Below are positions 8,653 to 17,019 of a stretch of 64,000 bases of DNA, in pieces; position 1 is the first letter of the stretch; the number at the start of each line of letters is the position of its first letter. The notes under the pieces were generated by a model, which made no database searches, was not told the origin of the DNA, and saw only the letters and a program-made list of their open reading frames with translations. The position numbers were made by a program, and so were the translations under genes. The DNA is from Metabacillus_B sp050107715 (lineage in GTDB: Bacteria > Bacillota > Bacilli > Bacillales > Bacillaceae), in the NCBI RefSeq assembly GCF_050107715.1, contig NZ_JBNILN010000004.1:261735-325734 (forward strand), written 5' to 3'.

Positions 8653-8701
8653 TTTCTATATTTTCCATTGAAAGGACTTTTTAGACAGCCCCTTCCATTG
8701 G

Positions 8702-11467
8702 TTAAGATGTATATTCTTCTTTTACTATGCTTGCACAGCGGGCGCACAGACCTGGATGTTCAAGGTCCTTTCCTGTTTCAGGCGTTACAATCCAGCAGCG
8801 CTCACATGTTCCGCCCTCGGCCGCCTCAACAGTAATCTTCATGTTGCTGAAGTGCTGCGCATGAGCCGGAGCCGAATTCAGATCTCCGCCAATTTCAAAG
8901 CCCGAGACAATGAAGAGCTGCTTTAAATCCTCTTCGACTGACCCAAGAAGCGCTGCCGTTTTATGGTCTGGATAAAGTGTGATCTTCGCAGTCAGTGACT
9001 TGCCAATGACCTTCTCACTTCTGGCGTTTTCAAGAGCTTTTAGAACATCGTCGCGAAGCGTCATAAAGGCATCCCATTTTTCCTCAAGCACTTCAGCATT
9101 TTCGATCTCCATGCTTTCCGGCATATCCGTCAGCTGTACACTCTTTGCCGCTTCGGAGTCAATATGCTCCCAGACTTCATCTGCTGTGTGAGGGAGGATA
9201 GGCGCCGTAAGCTTTGTAAGTGCGAGCAGAGTTTGATGAAGGACCGTTTGGATGGCACGGCGGTCCGGGTGATCTTTCCCTTCAATGTATAGAACATCCT
9301 TTGCAAAATCAAGGTAAAAGGAGCTCAATTCAATCGTAAAGAAGTTATGAACTGCATGATAGATCACGGCAAATTCATACTCTTCATACGCTTTTTTCAC
9401 TTTATCAATGAGCTTGTTAAGCTTTACGAGCATGTAGCGGTCAACATCCCGCAGATTTTCCCAGTCTGCTGCGTCTGCCGGAGTAAAATCGGCAAGGTTT
9501 CCAAGAAGGAAGCGGAACGTGTTCCGGATTTTCCGGTATACTTCAGCGACCTGCTTAAGAATAGCGTCGGATACCCGTACATCTGCCTGATAGTCCACGG
9601 AAGCGACCCATAAGCGGAGAATGTCCCCACCGAGCTGGTTCATTACTTTGGAAGGCAAGACAACGTTTCCGATCGATTTACTCATTTTTCTGCCCTGGCC
9701 GTCCAGTGCAAACCCATGGCTAAGCACCCCTTTATAAGGCGCTTTGCCTGTTACAGCTACAGATGTGGACAAGGAGGAGTTAAACCAGCCTCTATACTGA
9801 TCCGAGCCCTCCAGATAAAGATCAGCCGGCCGCTTGAGATCTTCACGCTCATGAAGAACTGCCTGGTGGGAAGAACCCGAATCAAACCAGACGTCCATTA
9901 TATCCATCTCGCGGGAGAACGTGCCGTTCGGGCTTCCTTTATGTGTGAATCCCTCAGGCAGAAGATTTTTTGTTTCACGCTCAAACCACACGTTGGAGCC
10001 GTGTTTCCGGAATAGACCGGATACGTGGCTGATTGTTTCATCTGTAATGATCGGCTCGCCATTCTCTGCATAAAAAACAGGAATCGGAACTCCCCAGGCG
10101 CGCTGTCTGGAAATACACCAGTCTCCGCGGTCTCTAACCATATTAAACAGCCTGGTTTCTCCCCAAGCAGGGACCCATTTTGTTTCTTTAACAGCTTCCA
10201 GCAATTCAGACCGGAAATCTTTAATGGATGCAAACCATTGGGCCGTTGCTCTGAAGATGGTTGGCTTCTTTGTTCTCCAGTCATGCGGATAGGAGTGGGT
10301 GATAAAGGAAAGCTTCAAAAGCGCCCCGTTTTCCTGAAGCTTTTCGGTGATGGGTTTGTTCGCTTCATCGTAAAAAAGCCCTTCAAACCCGGGAGCTTCC
10401 TCGGTCATTACTCCTTTTTCATTGACTGGGCAAAGCACATCAAGGCCATACTCTTTCCCGACTAAAAAGTCATCTTCCCCGTGGCCAGGCGCCGTGTGAA
10501 CGCAGCCAGTACCGGCATCTGTCGTAACATGCCCGCCAAGGACGACGAGTGATTCTCTTTCATAGAGCGGATGTTTCGCAGCTATCCGGTCCATTTCCTT
10601 CCCTTTCAGGGTTCTGACGGTTTCGAAGTCCTGCCATTCAAGCTCTTTCGCTACGGAGGCAAGCAGCTCTGTGGCAACTACATATTTCGCGTCATTTGCC
10701 CGCACGACGGTGTATTCAAGATCTGGATGCACAGCAATTCCAAGGTTCGCTGGAATGGTCCATGGAGTTGTGGTCCAGATGACAATTTTTTCATCCTCCT
10801 CCAAAACACCTTTTCCATCTGCTACGTCAAACGCAACGTAAATAGAGGGAGATTTTTTATCCTGATACTCAATTTCAGCTTCTGCAAGGGCTGACTCACT
10901 TGAAGGAGACCAGTAAACAGGCTTTAAACCTTTATAAATATACCCCTTTTTAGCCATTTCTCCGAAAACAAGAATTTGCTGCGCTTCATATTCAGGTTTC
11001 ATCGTGACATAAGGGTGATCCCAGTCTCCTCTTACCCCCAGACGTTTAAACTGCTCGCGCTGGCTTTCAATTTGAGTCCAGGCGTATTCTTCGCAAAGCT
11101 TTCGGAAATCTGCTACAGACATTTCCTTGCGGTTCACTTTTTTGTTTTTAGTCAAAGCCGTTTCTATCGGAAGACCATGTGTATCCCAGCCCGGGACATA
11201 AGGGGCGTTATAGCCGCTCATCGATTTGTAGCGGACGATAAAATCCTTTAGAATTTTATTAAGTGCATGACCCATATGGATATCACCGTTGGCATAGGGA
11301 GGGCCATCATGCAGAATAAATAGAGGACGGTCCTTCGTATGCTCCTGAACCATTTTGTAGATGTTCATTTCTTCCCATTTTTCCTGCATTTCCGGTTCTC
11401 GCTTTGGCAGATTGCCGCGCATAGGGAACTCCGTTTTTGGCATAAGCAGCGTATTTTTATAATCCAT
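8702..11467 (-). CDS. ileS: Isoleucyl-tRNA synthetase
   Basis: Class I aminoacyl-tRNA synthetase that charges tRNA-Ile and edits valine. From the ATG at 11467 it has 921 residues. Visible motifs are the HIGH-type signature in NGDIHMGHAL near residue 60, the KMSKS loop (GRKMSKSIGN) near residue 595, and a C-terminal zinc finger with CERC and CARC pairs. The start was chosen for its AGGAGGAAAC ribosome site; an upstream in-frame ATG at 11563 would begin inside the T-box leader. Expression should be induced by uncharged tRNA-Ile. Confidence 0.98.
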   Translation of the reverse strand: MDYKNTLLMPKTEFPMRGNLPKREPEMQEKWEEMNIYKMVQEHTKDRPLFILHDGPPYANGDIHMGHALNKILKDFIVRYKSMSGYNAPYVPGWDTHGLPIETALTKNKKVNRKEMSVADFRKLCEEYAWTQIESQREQFKRLGVRGDWDHPYVTMKPEYEAQQILVFGEMAKKGYIYKGLKPVYWSPSSESALAEAEIEYQDKKSPSIYVAFDVADGKGVLEEDEKIVIWTTTPWTIPANLGIAVHPDLEYTVVRANDAKYVVATELLASVAKELEWQDFETVRTLKGKEMDRIAAKHPLYERESLVVLGGHVTTDAGTGCVHTAPGHGEDDFLVGKEYGLDVLCPVNEKGVMTEEAPGFEGLFYDEANKPITEKLQENGALLKLSFITHSYPHDWRTKKPTIFRATAQWFASIKDFRSELLEAVKETKWVPAWGETRLFNMVRDRGDWCISRQRAWGVPIPVFYAENGEPIITDETISHVSGLFRKHGSNVWFERETKNLLPEGFTHKGSPNGTFSREMDIMDVWFDSGSSHQAVLHEREDLKRPADLYLEGSDQYRGWFNSSLSTSVAVTGKAPYKGVLSHGFALDGQGRKMSKSIGNVVLPSKVMNQLGGDILRLWVASVDYQADVRVSDAILKQVAEVYRKIRNTFRFLLGNLADFTPADAADWENLRDVDRYMLVKLNKLIDKVKKAYEEYEFAVIYHAVHNFFTIELSSFYLDFAKDVLYIEGKDHPDRRAIQTVLHQTLLALTKLTAPILPHTADEVWEHIDSEAAKSVQLTDMPESMEIENAEVLEEKWDAFMTLRDDVLKALENARSEKVIGKSLTAKITLYPDHKTAALLGSVEEDLKQLFIVSGFEIGGDLNSAPAHAQHFSNMKITVEAAEGGTCERCWIVTPETGKDLEHPGLCARCASIVKEEYTS

Positions 11468-11484
11468 TCCGTTTCCTCCTAAAA

Positions 11485-11760
11485 TAAAATACAAAAAAGC
11501 CTTCTCATCCCTGTGGAAAGGGACGAGAAGGCTTGCTTCACGCGGTACCACCCTTATAGACACGCAAAAAACGCATCCGCTTAAGCATTCGTATCGGGAA
11601 TGATGCGCCTTCCCTACTCAGTTTTTCAGGAAGGAACTCAAGGGTGATGTTCGTCTGAAAACTTTACCCGGGCTCCCACCGCCCCCGGTTCGCTGAATAA
11701 AGGCTCCATTCAGATTACTATCCCTGTCATCGTCGGTTCATATTTCGATTGTGCTCAAAT
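11485..11760 (-). promoter_or_regulatory. T-box leader of ileS (isoleucine)
   Basis: Minus-strand leader of about 270 nt. The conserved T-box AGGGTGGTACCGCG is at about 11540-11553. A terminator follows at 11492-11533 with arms GCCTTCTC and GAGAAGGC. Upstream, stem I shows an AGTA motif, and the likely specifier triplet is ATC (Ile), in GAACATCACC at 11646-11648. Uncharged tRNA-Ile is expected to stabilise the antiterminator and allow ileS transcription. The specifier assignment is by eye. Confidence 0.93.
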
Positions 11761-11784
11761 TATATGCGAATATCCGGCAAAAAG

Positions 11785-12300
11785 TCAAGGACGGTATTTT
11801 GCTTCTTCATCCTCGCCGGCATAAACAGCTTCCACTTCGTATTCGAGCAGATGATCCCAATCATCATTCTTTAAAAGATCAAGCTGTGCTTCAATCAGCA
11901 TCTGGAAACGGGTGCGGAATACTTTAGACTGTTTTTTAAGCTCTTCGATATCCATGGCAATTCTGCGGGATTTCGAAAGGGATTCATTAATGATGCGGTC
12001 GGCATTTTTTTCGGCTTCCTTTATGATCAGCTTAGCTTCCTTTTGAGCATTGCGCTTTACTTCTTCAGCCGTTTCCTGTGCAATCAGAATGGATTTATTC
12101 AAGGTTTCCTCAATGACCGTATAGTGGCTCAGCTTTTCTTCCATATCTGCAACGCGTGCTTCAGACTCTTTCTTGTCACGGATGACCATTTCATAATCTT
12201 TAATAATCTGATCCAGAAACTCATTTACTTCGTCTTCATCATAACCGCGGAACCCTTTATTAAATTCCTTATTATGAATATCAAGCGGTGTTAAAGGCAC
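11785..12300 (-). CDS. divIVA: Septum site / polarity protein DivIVA
   Basis: Coiled-coil protein that binds negatively curved membrane at septa and poles. It recruits the Min system and anchors the chromosome in sporulation. From the GTG at 12300 it has 171 residues. The N-terminal membrane-binding domain has PLTPLDIHNKEF and FRGYDEDEVNEFLDQI; the rest is heptad-rich, with KNADRIINESLSKSR. The GTG has GGAGGTGG seven nucleotides upstream and gives the family N-terminus MPLTP; the longer ATG form adds an unrelated W-rich tail. Confidence 0.96.
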   Translation of the reverse strand: MPLTPLDIHNKEFNKGFRGYDEDEVNEFLDQIIKDYEMVIRDKKESEARVADMEEKLSHYTVIEETLNKSILIAQETAEEVKRNAQKEAKLIIKEAEKNADRIINESLSKSRRIAMDIEELKKQSKVFRTRFQMLIEAQLDLLKNDDWDHLLEYEVEAVYAGEDEEAKYRP

Positions 12301-12394
12301 TATAGGCCACCTCCATATGTATCGGTATACGTCCCTGCATACCATTATAATTCATTATTCGTGAATTTTGGGGCAAAACCTCCAAATTTCACGA

Positions 12395-13171
12395 TTATTT
12401 TTGCCGCCCATAGTGCATTCTGATCTTGTCTTTTTTCGTCCGGCCAAGAATTTCTGTGATTTTGCTTCTGCCATACCCTCTTACAGAAATTGTGTCCCCT
12501 TCCTGACACTCCATTGCCCCCTGCTCTGCTGTGCGCCAGTTTACCTTAATATGCCCTGCCTGCAAAAGGGGCTGAACCTTTTGCCGCGAAAGTCCATAAA
12601 TCGCAGCGGCTACTGCATCAAGGCGGAGAGAACTGACAGTCGCCGATGCCTCATTCCAGCTCTCCGTCACGGCAATGGCATTAGAGAAGCTGATTTTTTT
12701 CAGCTCCACTTTAGATTTCCCAATTTCAGTTAGCTGAAGCCTCAGGAAATCATCCATTTCCTTTGCCGCCACAAGCTGAATGACTTCGTTTTCCATCAAT
12801 ATATCTCCGTATTTGGAACGCTTAAGTCCAATGGACATTAACGCTCCAAGCACTTGAGGGTGTTCAAGGGCTACAAATTTTGCAGGGTAGCTGATTTCGT
12901 ATAGGATCAGATCAAAGTCTTCTTTCCCGGGTTTCATGTAATCAGGATGAATAAGAGCTCTTTTTCTCTCTGCTCCAGGGGCGCCGCCGTCGAAAGCTGC
13001 TTTAGTCTCCATTTGATCGCCTACAATTGACTGTACGATTTCCTGCTCCCTGGGGTCCAAAAAGTCCGTAAGTTTCGCACTGTAAGAGCTTTGGACGAAA
13101 TCCTTCCAGCCCATTACTTTTTCAACAAAATCCCGCTCATCTTCTCTGAAATGCTGAAATAAATCTGTCAT
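12395..13171 (-). CDS. ylmH: YlmH, S4-domain RNA-binding protein
   Basis: 258-residue homologue of YlmH, a member of the ylm cluster between sepF/ylmG and divIVA. The S4 RNA-binding domain lies near the C-terminus (about residues 180-245, LRLDAVAAAIYGLSR then LLQAGHIKVNW). YlmH-family proteins have been connected with ribosome rescue and binding of stalled 50S subunits; that is family knowledge and not visible here. The ribosome site is weak (GGTGATAAC before ATG). Confidence 0.92.
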   Translation of the reverse strand: MTDLFQHFREDERDFVEKVMGWKDFVQSSYSAKLTDFLDPREQEIVQSIVGDQMETKAAFDGGAPGAERKRALIHPDYMKPGKEDFDLILYEISYPAKFVALEHPQVLGALMSIGLKRSKYGDILMENEVIQLVAAKEMDDFLRLQLTEIGKSKVELKKISFSNAIAVTESWNEASATVSSLRLDAVAAAIYGLSRQKVQPLLQAGHIKVNWRTAEQGAMECQEGDTISVRGYGRSKITEILGRTKKDKIRMHYGRQK

Positions 13172-13231
13172 GTTATCACCGTTTCTATATAATGGGTGCT
13201 TCGTTCACGTTTTACCTAAGGCGTAAAAGTA

Positions 13232-13285
13232 AAAACACGGATACTCAGCTATCAAGTGCATTCACTTAAACTGGTGCCGTGTTTT
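13232..13285 (-). other. Long hairpin between ylmG and ylmH
   Basis: AAAACACGG at 13232 pairs with CCGTGTTTT at 13277, and an internal AAGTG-CATT-CACTT hairpin sits at the tip. On the minus strand it is followed by TTTTTACTTTTA, so it could attenuate readthrough from ylmG into ylmH. This is a visual call only. Confidence 0.5.
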
Positions 13286-13298
13286 CTCTGCACACATA

Positions 13299-13323
13299 GA
13301 AAAAGGGACTTTTTCGTCCCTTT
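13299..13323 (-). terminator. Probable terminator after ylmG
   Basis: Minus strand: AAAGGGAC and GTCCCTTT around a GAAAAA loop, followed by TTC. It lies four bases past the ylmG stop and would partly separate ylmH from the upstream genes. Confidence 0.6.
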
Positions 13324-13326
13324 AAA

Positions 13327-13590
13327 TCAGCTGATCATATTGTATAAAGACCATAGACCGCCTTGTGCAAGATTCAGAACAAGGATGGCTACAATTGGAG
13401 AAAAGTCGATCATTCCGAAAGATGGAATGATTCTACGGAAAGGCTCTAAAAACGGTTCGCAGATTGAAGCGAGAATTTCTCCAAATTTAGTTTCTCTCGC
13501 GTTCGGAAACCAGGACATCAGAATGTAAATGATGATGGCGTACGAATAAAACCGCAGCAAATACCCTAATACTGTAAAAACAATGCTCAT
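13327..13590 (-). CDS. ylmG: YlmG, YggT-family membrane protein
   Basis: Small integral membrane protein, 87 residues, of the YggT family. It has two hydrophobic segments around a conserved central SWFPNARETKFG and LEPFRRIIPSFG. Genes of this family sit next to sepF in Gram-positives and next to ylmG-like loci in cyanobacteria and plastids, where they are linked to division or envelope organisation. It starts six bases after the sepF stop with an AAAGGTGG ribosome site inside the end of sepF. Confidence 0.92.
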   Translation of the reverse strand: MSIVFTVLGYLLRFYSYAIIIYILMSWFPNARETKFGEILASICEPFLEPFRRIIPSFGMIDFSPIVAILVLNLAQGGLWSLYNMIS

Positions 13591-13596
13591 TGTCCA

Positions 13597-14034
13597 TTAC
13601 CACCTTTGAGGTTCATCTTCAACTGCCAGTTCAGAGATTGTGCCCGATACATCTACGTTATCAGGCGTACAAAGGAAGATATTCAGCCCTACCTTCTGTA
13701 TATCTCCGCCTATCGCATAAACTGTTCCACTCAGAAAATCGACGATTCGTTTCGCCTGATCATGCTGGATGCGCTGAAGATTCACGACGATTGCCCGGCG
13801 GTTTTTCAGCTGATCTGCAATATCCTGAGCTTCCGAATAAGCGCGGGGCTCGCATAAAACTACTTTAGAGGATTTTTGCACACTTTGCAAACTAACGACA
13901 TTTTGTTTGCCTTCTTTTTTTGCTGCCGGCTGCTCGGCAGATCCATATTCCTCTTCAAATGTTTGTTCTTCCTGGTACTCGTAATCCTCTTCATCCAGCA
14001 CAAAAAAATTCTTAAAGCGGTTTTTAATACTCAT
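13597..14034 (-). CDS. sepF: Cell division protein SepF
   Basis: Cytoplasmic divisome protein (YlmF) that bundles FtsZ filaments and anchors them to the membrane. It has 145 residues. A short N-terminal membrane-targeting helix (MSIKNRFKNFFVL) is followed by an acidic linker and the C-terminal SepF core with the conserved RRAIVVNLQRI and DFLSGTVYAIGG. The neighbours ylmD, ylmE, ylmG and divIVA match the usual cluster. The ribosome site AGGAGGTG is clear. Confidence 0.96.
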   Translation of the reverse strand: MSIKNRFKNFFVLDEEDYEYQEEQTFEEEYGSAEQPAAKKEGKQNVVSLQSVQKSSKVVLCEPRAYSEAQDIADQLKNRRAIVVNLQRIQHDQAKRIVDFLSGTVYAIGGDIQKVGLNIFLCTPDNVDVSGTISELAVEDEPQRW

Positions 14035-14050
14035 GTTTACACCTCCTGGT

Positions 14051-14719
14051 TTATCCTACAAGGGAAGAGCCGATTCGAATAAACGTAGCTCCCTCTTCGA
14101 TCGCAACTGTATAATCATTTGACATCCCCATTGAAAGATCATCACAAGGGGCGTGGCTCAATTCCATAGCCTTCACTTTGTCCCTAAGCTGCCTTAAAGA
14201 TTGGAAGGTCTGCCGGATGAGCCCTTTGTCATCCGTGTTTGGCGCCATGGTCATGAGTCCTGAAATCAGGATATTCGGATATTCCCTGCACGCCTCGATG
14301 AAGGGGATGGTTTCGTCCGGAGACAATCCATGTTTGGATTCCTCGCCAGAAGTGTTTACCTGCACAAAGCATTTAACGGGAGCGTCTGCCCGTTTATCAA
14401 TTTCTTTTGCAAGTGAGAGCCTGTCCAGTGAATGTATGTAATCGATCTTATCAATAACATTTTTCACTTTTCTCGTTTGAAGAGAGCCGATAAAATGCCA
14501 AACCGCCCGGTCCCCAATACGGTCAAATTTGCCGGAGAGACCTTCATCCCTGTTCTCTCCGAGATGAAGAATTCCCGCTTCAACCGCTTCCTCTGCCCGG
14601 TCTGCTGTCACATACTTGGTTACTGCCACTACATGGACATCTTTACGGTTCCTGCCTGACCGCCTGCAGGCTGCTTCAATATTCCCAATGATTGCAGTCA
14701 GATTTTGTTTTACTTCCAA
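14051..14719 (-). CDS. ylmE: YggS-family pyridoxal-phosphate homeostasis protein
   Basis: PLP-binding protein with an alanine-racemase-like barrel, involved in B6 vitamer balance. It has 222 residues. The PLP lysine is expected at Lys35 in VAVTKYV, with downstream HFIGSLQTRKVKN and SMGMSNDY motifs typical of the family. Its start is immediately after the ylmD stop. YggS-family proteins have no confirmed catalytic activity. Confidence 0.94.
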   Translation of the reverse strand: MEVKQNLTAIIGNIEAACRRSGRNRKDVHVVAVTKYVTADRAEEAVEAGILHLGENRDEGLSGKFDRIGDRAVWHFIGSLQTRKVKNVIDKIDYIHSLDRLSLAKEIDKRADAPVKCFVQVNTSGEESKHGLSPDETIPFIEACREYPNILISGLMTMAPNTDDKGLIRQTFQSLRQLRDKVKAMELSHAPCDDLSMGMSNDYTVAIEEGATFIRIGSSLVG

Positions 14720-15553
14720 TCAGGAATCCTCCTCTTTTAAACCTATAAAACCGATCATTCGGCCCGTTCGGCCGGCATCTCTTCTATGGGAGAAGAATAA
14801 ATCCTTTTCGCAGCAGGTGCACAGTCCGGAGACGGAAATCTGGTTATCGGAAAGACCTGCTTTTTTCAGCAAAGCTGCATTTAGTTTTTTTAAATCCAGA
14901 CGGTATTGACCCGGCTCTGTTTCTACCCAGGGAAGCTCTTCATGGTGATTAAACAGTTTGTTCACTTTTGAAATGACACTGTCGTCGACTTTATAGCAGC
15001 ATGGGCCGATTGAAGGACCAATCGCGGCATGAATATTTTCAAGAGAAGCACCCTCTGCTTCAAGCCAGGCAGCAATCATTTCACCGCCAATATTTAACAC
15101 GCTTCCTTTCCATCCTGCATGGGCAATTCCGATGAGTTTCGCCTTTTTTTCATAAAAAAAGATTGGTACACAGTCTGCATATGCAAGGGCTAGGACAAGA
15201 CCAGTCTGATTTGTGTAAAGTCCATCTGCTTCCAGTATCGCCTGATCGTAATGAAAGGCACCGCTTCCTCTTTCCTTTTGACCGGCTTTGACTATTCTTT
15301 TTCCATGAACCTGGTCTGCAAACACCCAGTTTTCCAGAGATATGCCTGCCTCAGCGGCGCATAACCTCCGGTTCGCCACGACGTCCTCCCGAACATCCTG
15401 GACATGGAGGCCCATATTTAAAGATGCATATGGATCCTTGCTGGTCCCTCCATCTTTCACCGTAAAACCTGCCAGGATGGAGGAGTCCACTCCTGTAAAA
15501 CGGTTCAGGCTCAAAAATGTATCCCGGTCACTTGAAAACAGCTCAGAACTCAT
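14720..15553 (-). CDS. ylmD: YfiH/laccase-domain protein (purine nucleoside phosphorylase-like)
   Basis: 277 residues of the multicopper-polyphenol-oxidase-like (DUF152) family. Some members act as zinc-dependent purine nucleoside phosphorylase or adenosine deaminase. Metal and active-site motifs are AYADCVP, GIAHAGWKG and IGPCCYKVDD. It is co-directional with ylmE, with no gap. The AAGGAGATCGGT ribosome site supports the ATG. The exact substrate is not determinable here. Confidence 0.92.
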   Translation of the reverse strand: MSSELFSSDRDTFLSLNRFTGVDSSILAGFTVKDGGTSKDPYASLNMGLHVQDVREDVVANRRLCAAEAGISLENWVFADQVHGKRIVKAGQKERGSGAFHYDQAILEADGLYTNQTGLVLALAYADCVPIFFYEKKAKLIGIAHAGWKGSVLNIGGEMIAAWLEAEGASLENIHAAIGPSIGPCCYKVDDSVISKVNKLFNHHEELPWVETEPGQYRLDLKKLNAALLKKAGLSDNQISVSGLCTCCEKDLFFSHRRDAGRTGRMIGFIGLKEEDS

Positions 15554-15668
15554 ACCGATCTCCTTTTCGACAAAAATCCTATGATGAATGCCTTTATTTT
15601 ACCACATCTTTCCCTTGATGTTCATAAATAAAGGGCAAATTTAATCATTTATAAGCCTCTGATTCTTT

Positions 15669-15923
15669 CTAATCCTGGGAAGCTTCTTTTGAAGCTACGC
15701 GGACCAAAATGACGTCTTCTCCAATCTTTACTATGTTTCGCCACGGGATGACAAATTCCTCTTCCCGCCCGAAAAATCCAAGCATTTTCCCCGGGCCTGA
15801 GATGATGATCGCCTGGATTTTTCCTGTCGTCACATTAATGTCGAAATCCCCGATGCTTCCAAGCTTTTTTCCATCAGAAACGTTGACAATATCCTTAGTC
15901 TGGAACTCGGAAATATTCATCAT
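15669..15923 (-). CDS. ylmC: YlmC/YmxH-family PRC-barrel sporulation protein
   Basis: Small PRC-barrel-like protein, about 84 residues, with FQTKDIVNVSDGKKLGSIGD and VTTGKIQAIII. Homologues YlmC and YmxH occur in spore formers and are associated with sporulation. The start is uncertain. The first ATG (15932) sits only two bases from AAGGAG, so one of the tandem ATG codons at 15923/15920 is better spaced. ylmA and ylmB, which separate this gene from sigG in B. subtilis, are absent. Confidence 0.87.
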   Translation of the reverse strand: MMNISEFQTKDIVNVSDGKKLGSIGDFDINVTTGKIQAIIISGPGKMLGFFGREEEFVIPWRNIVKIGEDVILVRVASKEASQD

Positions 15924-16051
15924 GCACTCCATCTCTCCTTAACAAATCTCTTATTAACCAATGTATGACCGGTTTGGTTCAGTATTCTAAATACCGGTAC
16001 GCGCGGCGCCAATTTCCTCAGCAAAACCCTGGCCCGTAAAATATCTTCAGC

Positions 16052-16087
16052 AAAAAAGGAACCTCGCCGTTTCCGGCTCAGTTCCTA
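16052..16087 (-). terminator. Intrinsic terminator after sigG
   Basis: Minus strand: AGGAACTGAGCCG pairs with CGGCGAGGTTCCT around GAAA, followed by TTTTTTG. It closes the sigG transcript. Confidence 0.88.
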
Positions 16088-16097
16088 TGGCTTGTCC

Positions 16098-16877
16098 CTA
16101 TTGCTGGATGTTCTTGTTCATTTGCTTTATAGCAGCCTTCTCAAGCCTTGATACCTGGGCCTGTGATATTCCAATTTCGTCTGCCACTTCCATCTGGGTC
16201 TTTCCTTGAAAGAAACGCTTCCTGAGGATAAGCTTTTCCCTGTCATTCAGCCGTCTCATTCCTTCTTTTAAAGCAAGCTCTTCAATCCACTGAATATCTC
16301 TGTTGCGTTCATCGCTGAGCTGATCCATAACGTAAATCGGGTCTCCGCCATCATTGTAGATCGGCTCAAACAGGGATACAGGATCCTGTATGGCATCCAG
16401 GGCAAATACGATCTCTTCATGAGGAACTTCAAGGACTTTTGCAATTTCTTCTGCAGAAGGTTCTCTTGATGTCTGAGTCATCAGCTTTTCCCTTACTTGA
16501 AGGGCTTTATACGCGATGTCTCTTAAGGAACGGGAAACCCTTATCGGATTATTATCCCTCAAATACCTTCTAATCTCCCCGATGATCATAGGTACAGCGT
16601 ATGTTGAAAATTTAACATTTTGTCCCAGGTCGAAGTTATCGATGGATTTCATAAGCCCGATGCAGCCGACTTGAAATAAATCATCGACAAACTCCCCACG
16701 GTTGTTGAAACGCTGGATGACACTCAGAACCAATCTGAGATTTCCATTTACGAGTTTTTCTCTTGCTGAGTTGTTCCCGCTCTGCATTTCTCTGAAGAGA
16801 ATTCTCATTTCTTCATTTTTCAGCACGGGAAGTTTTGAGGTGTCTACTCCGCAAATTTCTACTTTATTTCGTGTCAC
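16098..16877 (-). CDS. sigG: RNA polymerase sporulation sigma factor SigG (late forespore)
   Basis: Directs forespore gene expression after engulfment. From the GTG at 16877 it has 259 residues, the B. subtilis length. The N-terminus TRNKVEICGVDTSKLP is the conserved SigG leader. Region 2 includes QVGCIGLMKSIDNFDL and region 4.2 has GKTQMEVADEIGISQAQVSR. GGAGGG lies six bases before the GTG; the longer frame from 16985 has no family similarity upstream. A sigma-F/sigma-G-type promoter lies directly upstream. Confidence 0.97.
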   Translation of the reverse strand: MTRNKVEICGVDTSKLPVLKNEEMRILFREMQSGNNSAREKLVNGNLRLVLSVIQRFNNRGEFVDDLFQVGCIGLMKSIDNFDLGQNVKFSTYAVPMIIGEIRRYLRDNNPIRVSRSLRDIAYKALQVREKLMTQTSREPSAEEIAKVLEVPHEEIVFALDAIQDPVSLFEPIYNDGGDPIYVMDQLSDERNRDIQWIEELALKEGMRRLNDREKLILRKRFFQGKTQMEVADEIGISQAQVSRLEKAAIKQMNKNIQQ

Positions 16878-16913
16878 ATCTTTCCCTCCAGTCAGGAGCT
16901 GCTGTACAAAAAA

Positions 16914-16942
16914 CAGTATTTCCTGCAGTTGGAAAAATATGC
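16914..16942 (-). promoter_or_regulatory. Sigma-F/sigma-G-type promoter of sigG
   Basis: Minus strand: -35 GCATA at 16942-16938, a 14-nt spacer, then GGAAATACTG at 16923-16914, fitting GGnnAnAnTR. In B. subtilis sigG is transcribed by SigF and then by SigG itself. The candidate csfG promoter at 55065-55093 has the same spacing. Confidence 0.75.
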
Positions 16943-17019
16943 ACATTGGAAACAGCTCATGACTGCACTTTTTGCTTTGGTCCAAATAAAAAAAGGGTTT
17001 GTCTCCCCTTTTATTTTTT

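Larger units (their letters stand above)
8267..8697. mobile_element. Candidate MITE-like element next to ileS
   Basis: The ~430-bp gap between ylyA and ileS is bounded by imperfect inverted termini. The left end reads AAGGGGCTGCCGAGTAATTC at about 8272. The right end, read on the minus strand from about 8694, is AAGGGGCTGTCTAAAAAGTC. Both continue into CCTTT, and roughly 17 of 25 positions agree. There is no open reading frame, so it would be a non-autonomous element or a remnant. The AGGGGCTGT-type end resembles IS1182-like termini from memory; no target duplication was recognised. A second repeat (8317-8470) and a hairpin lie inside. Confidence 0.4.
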
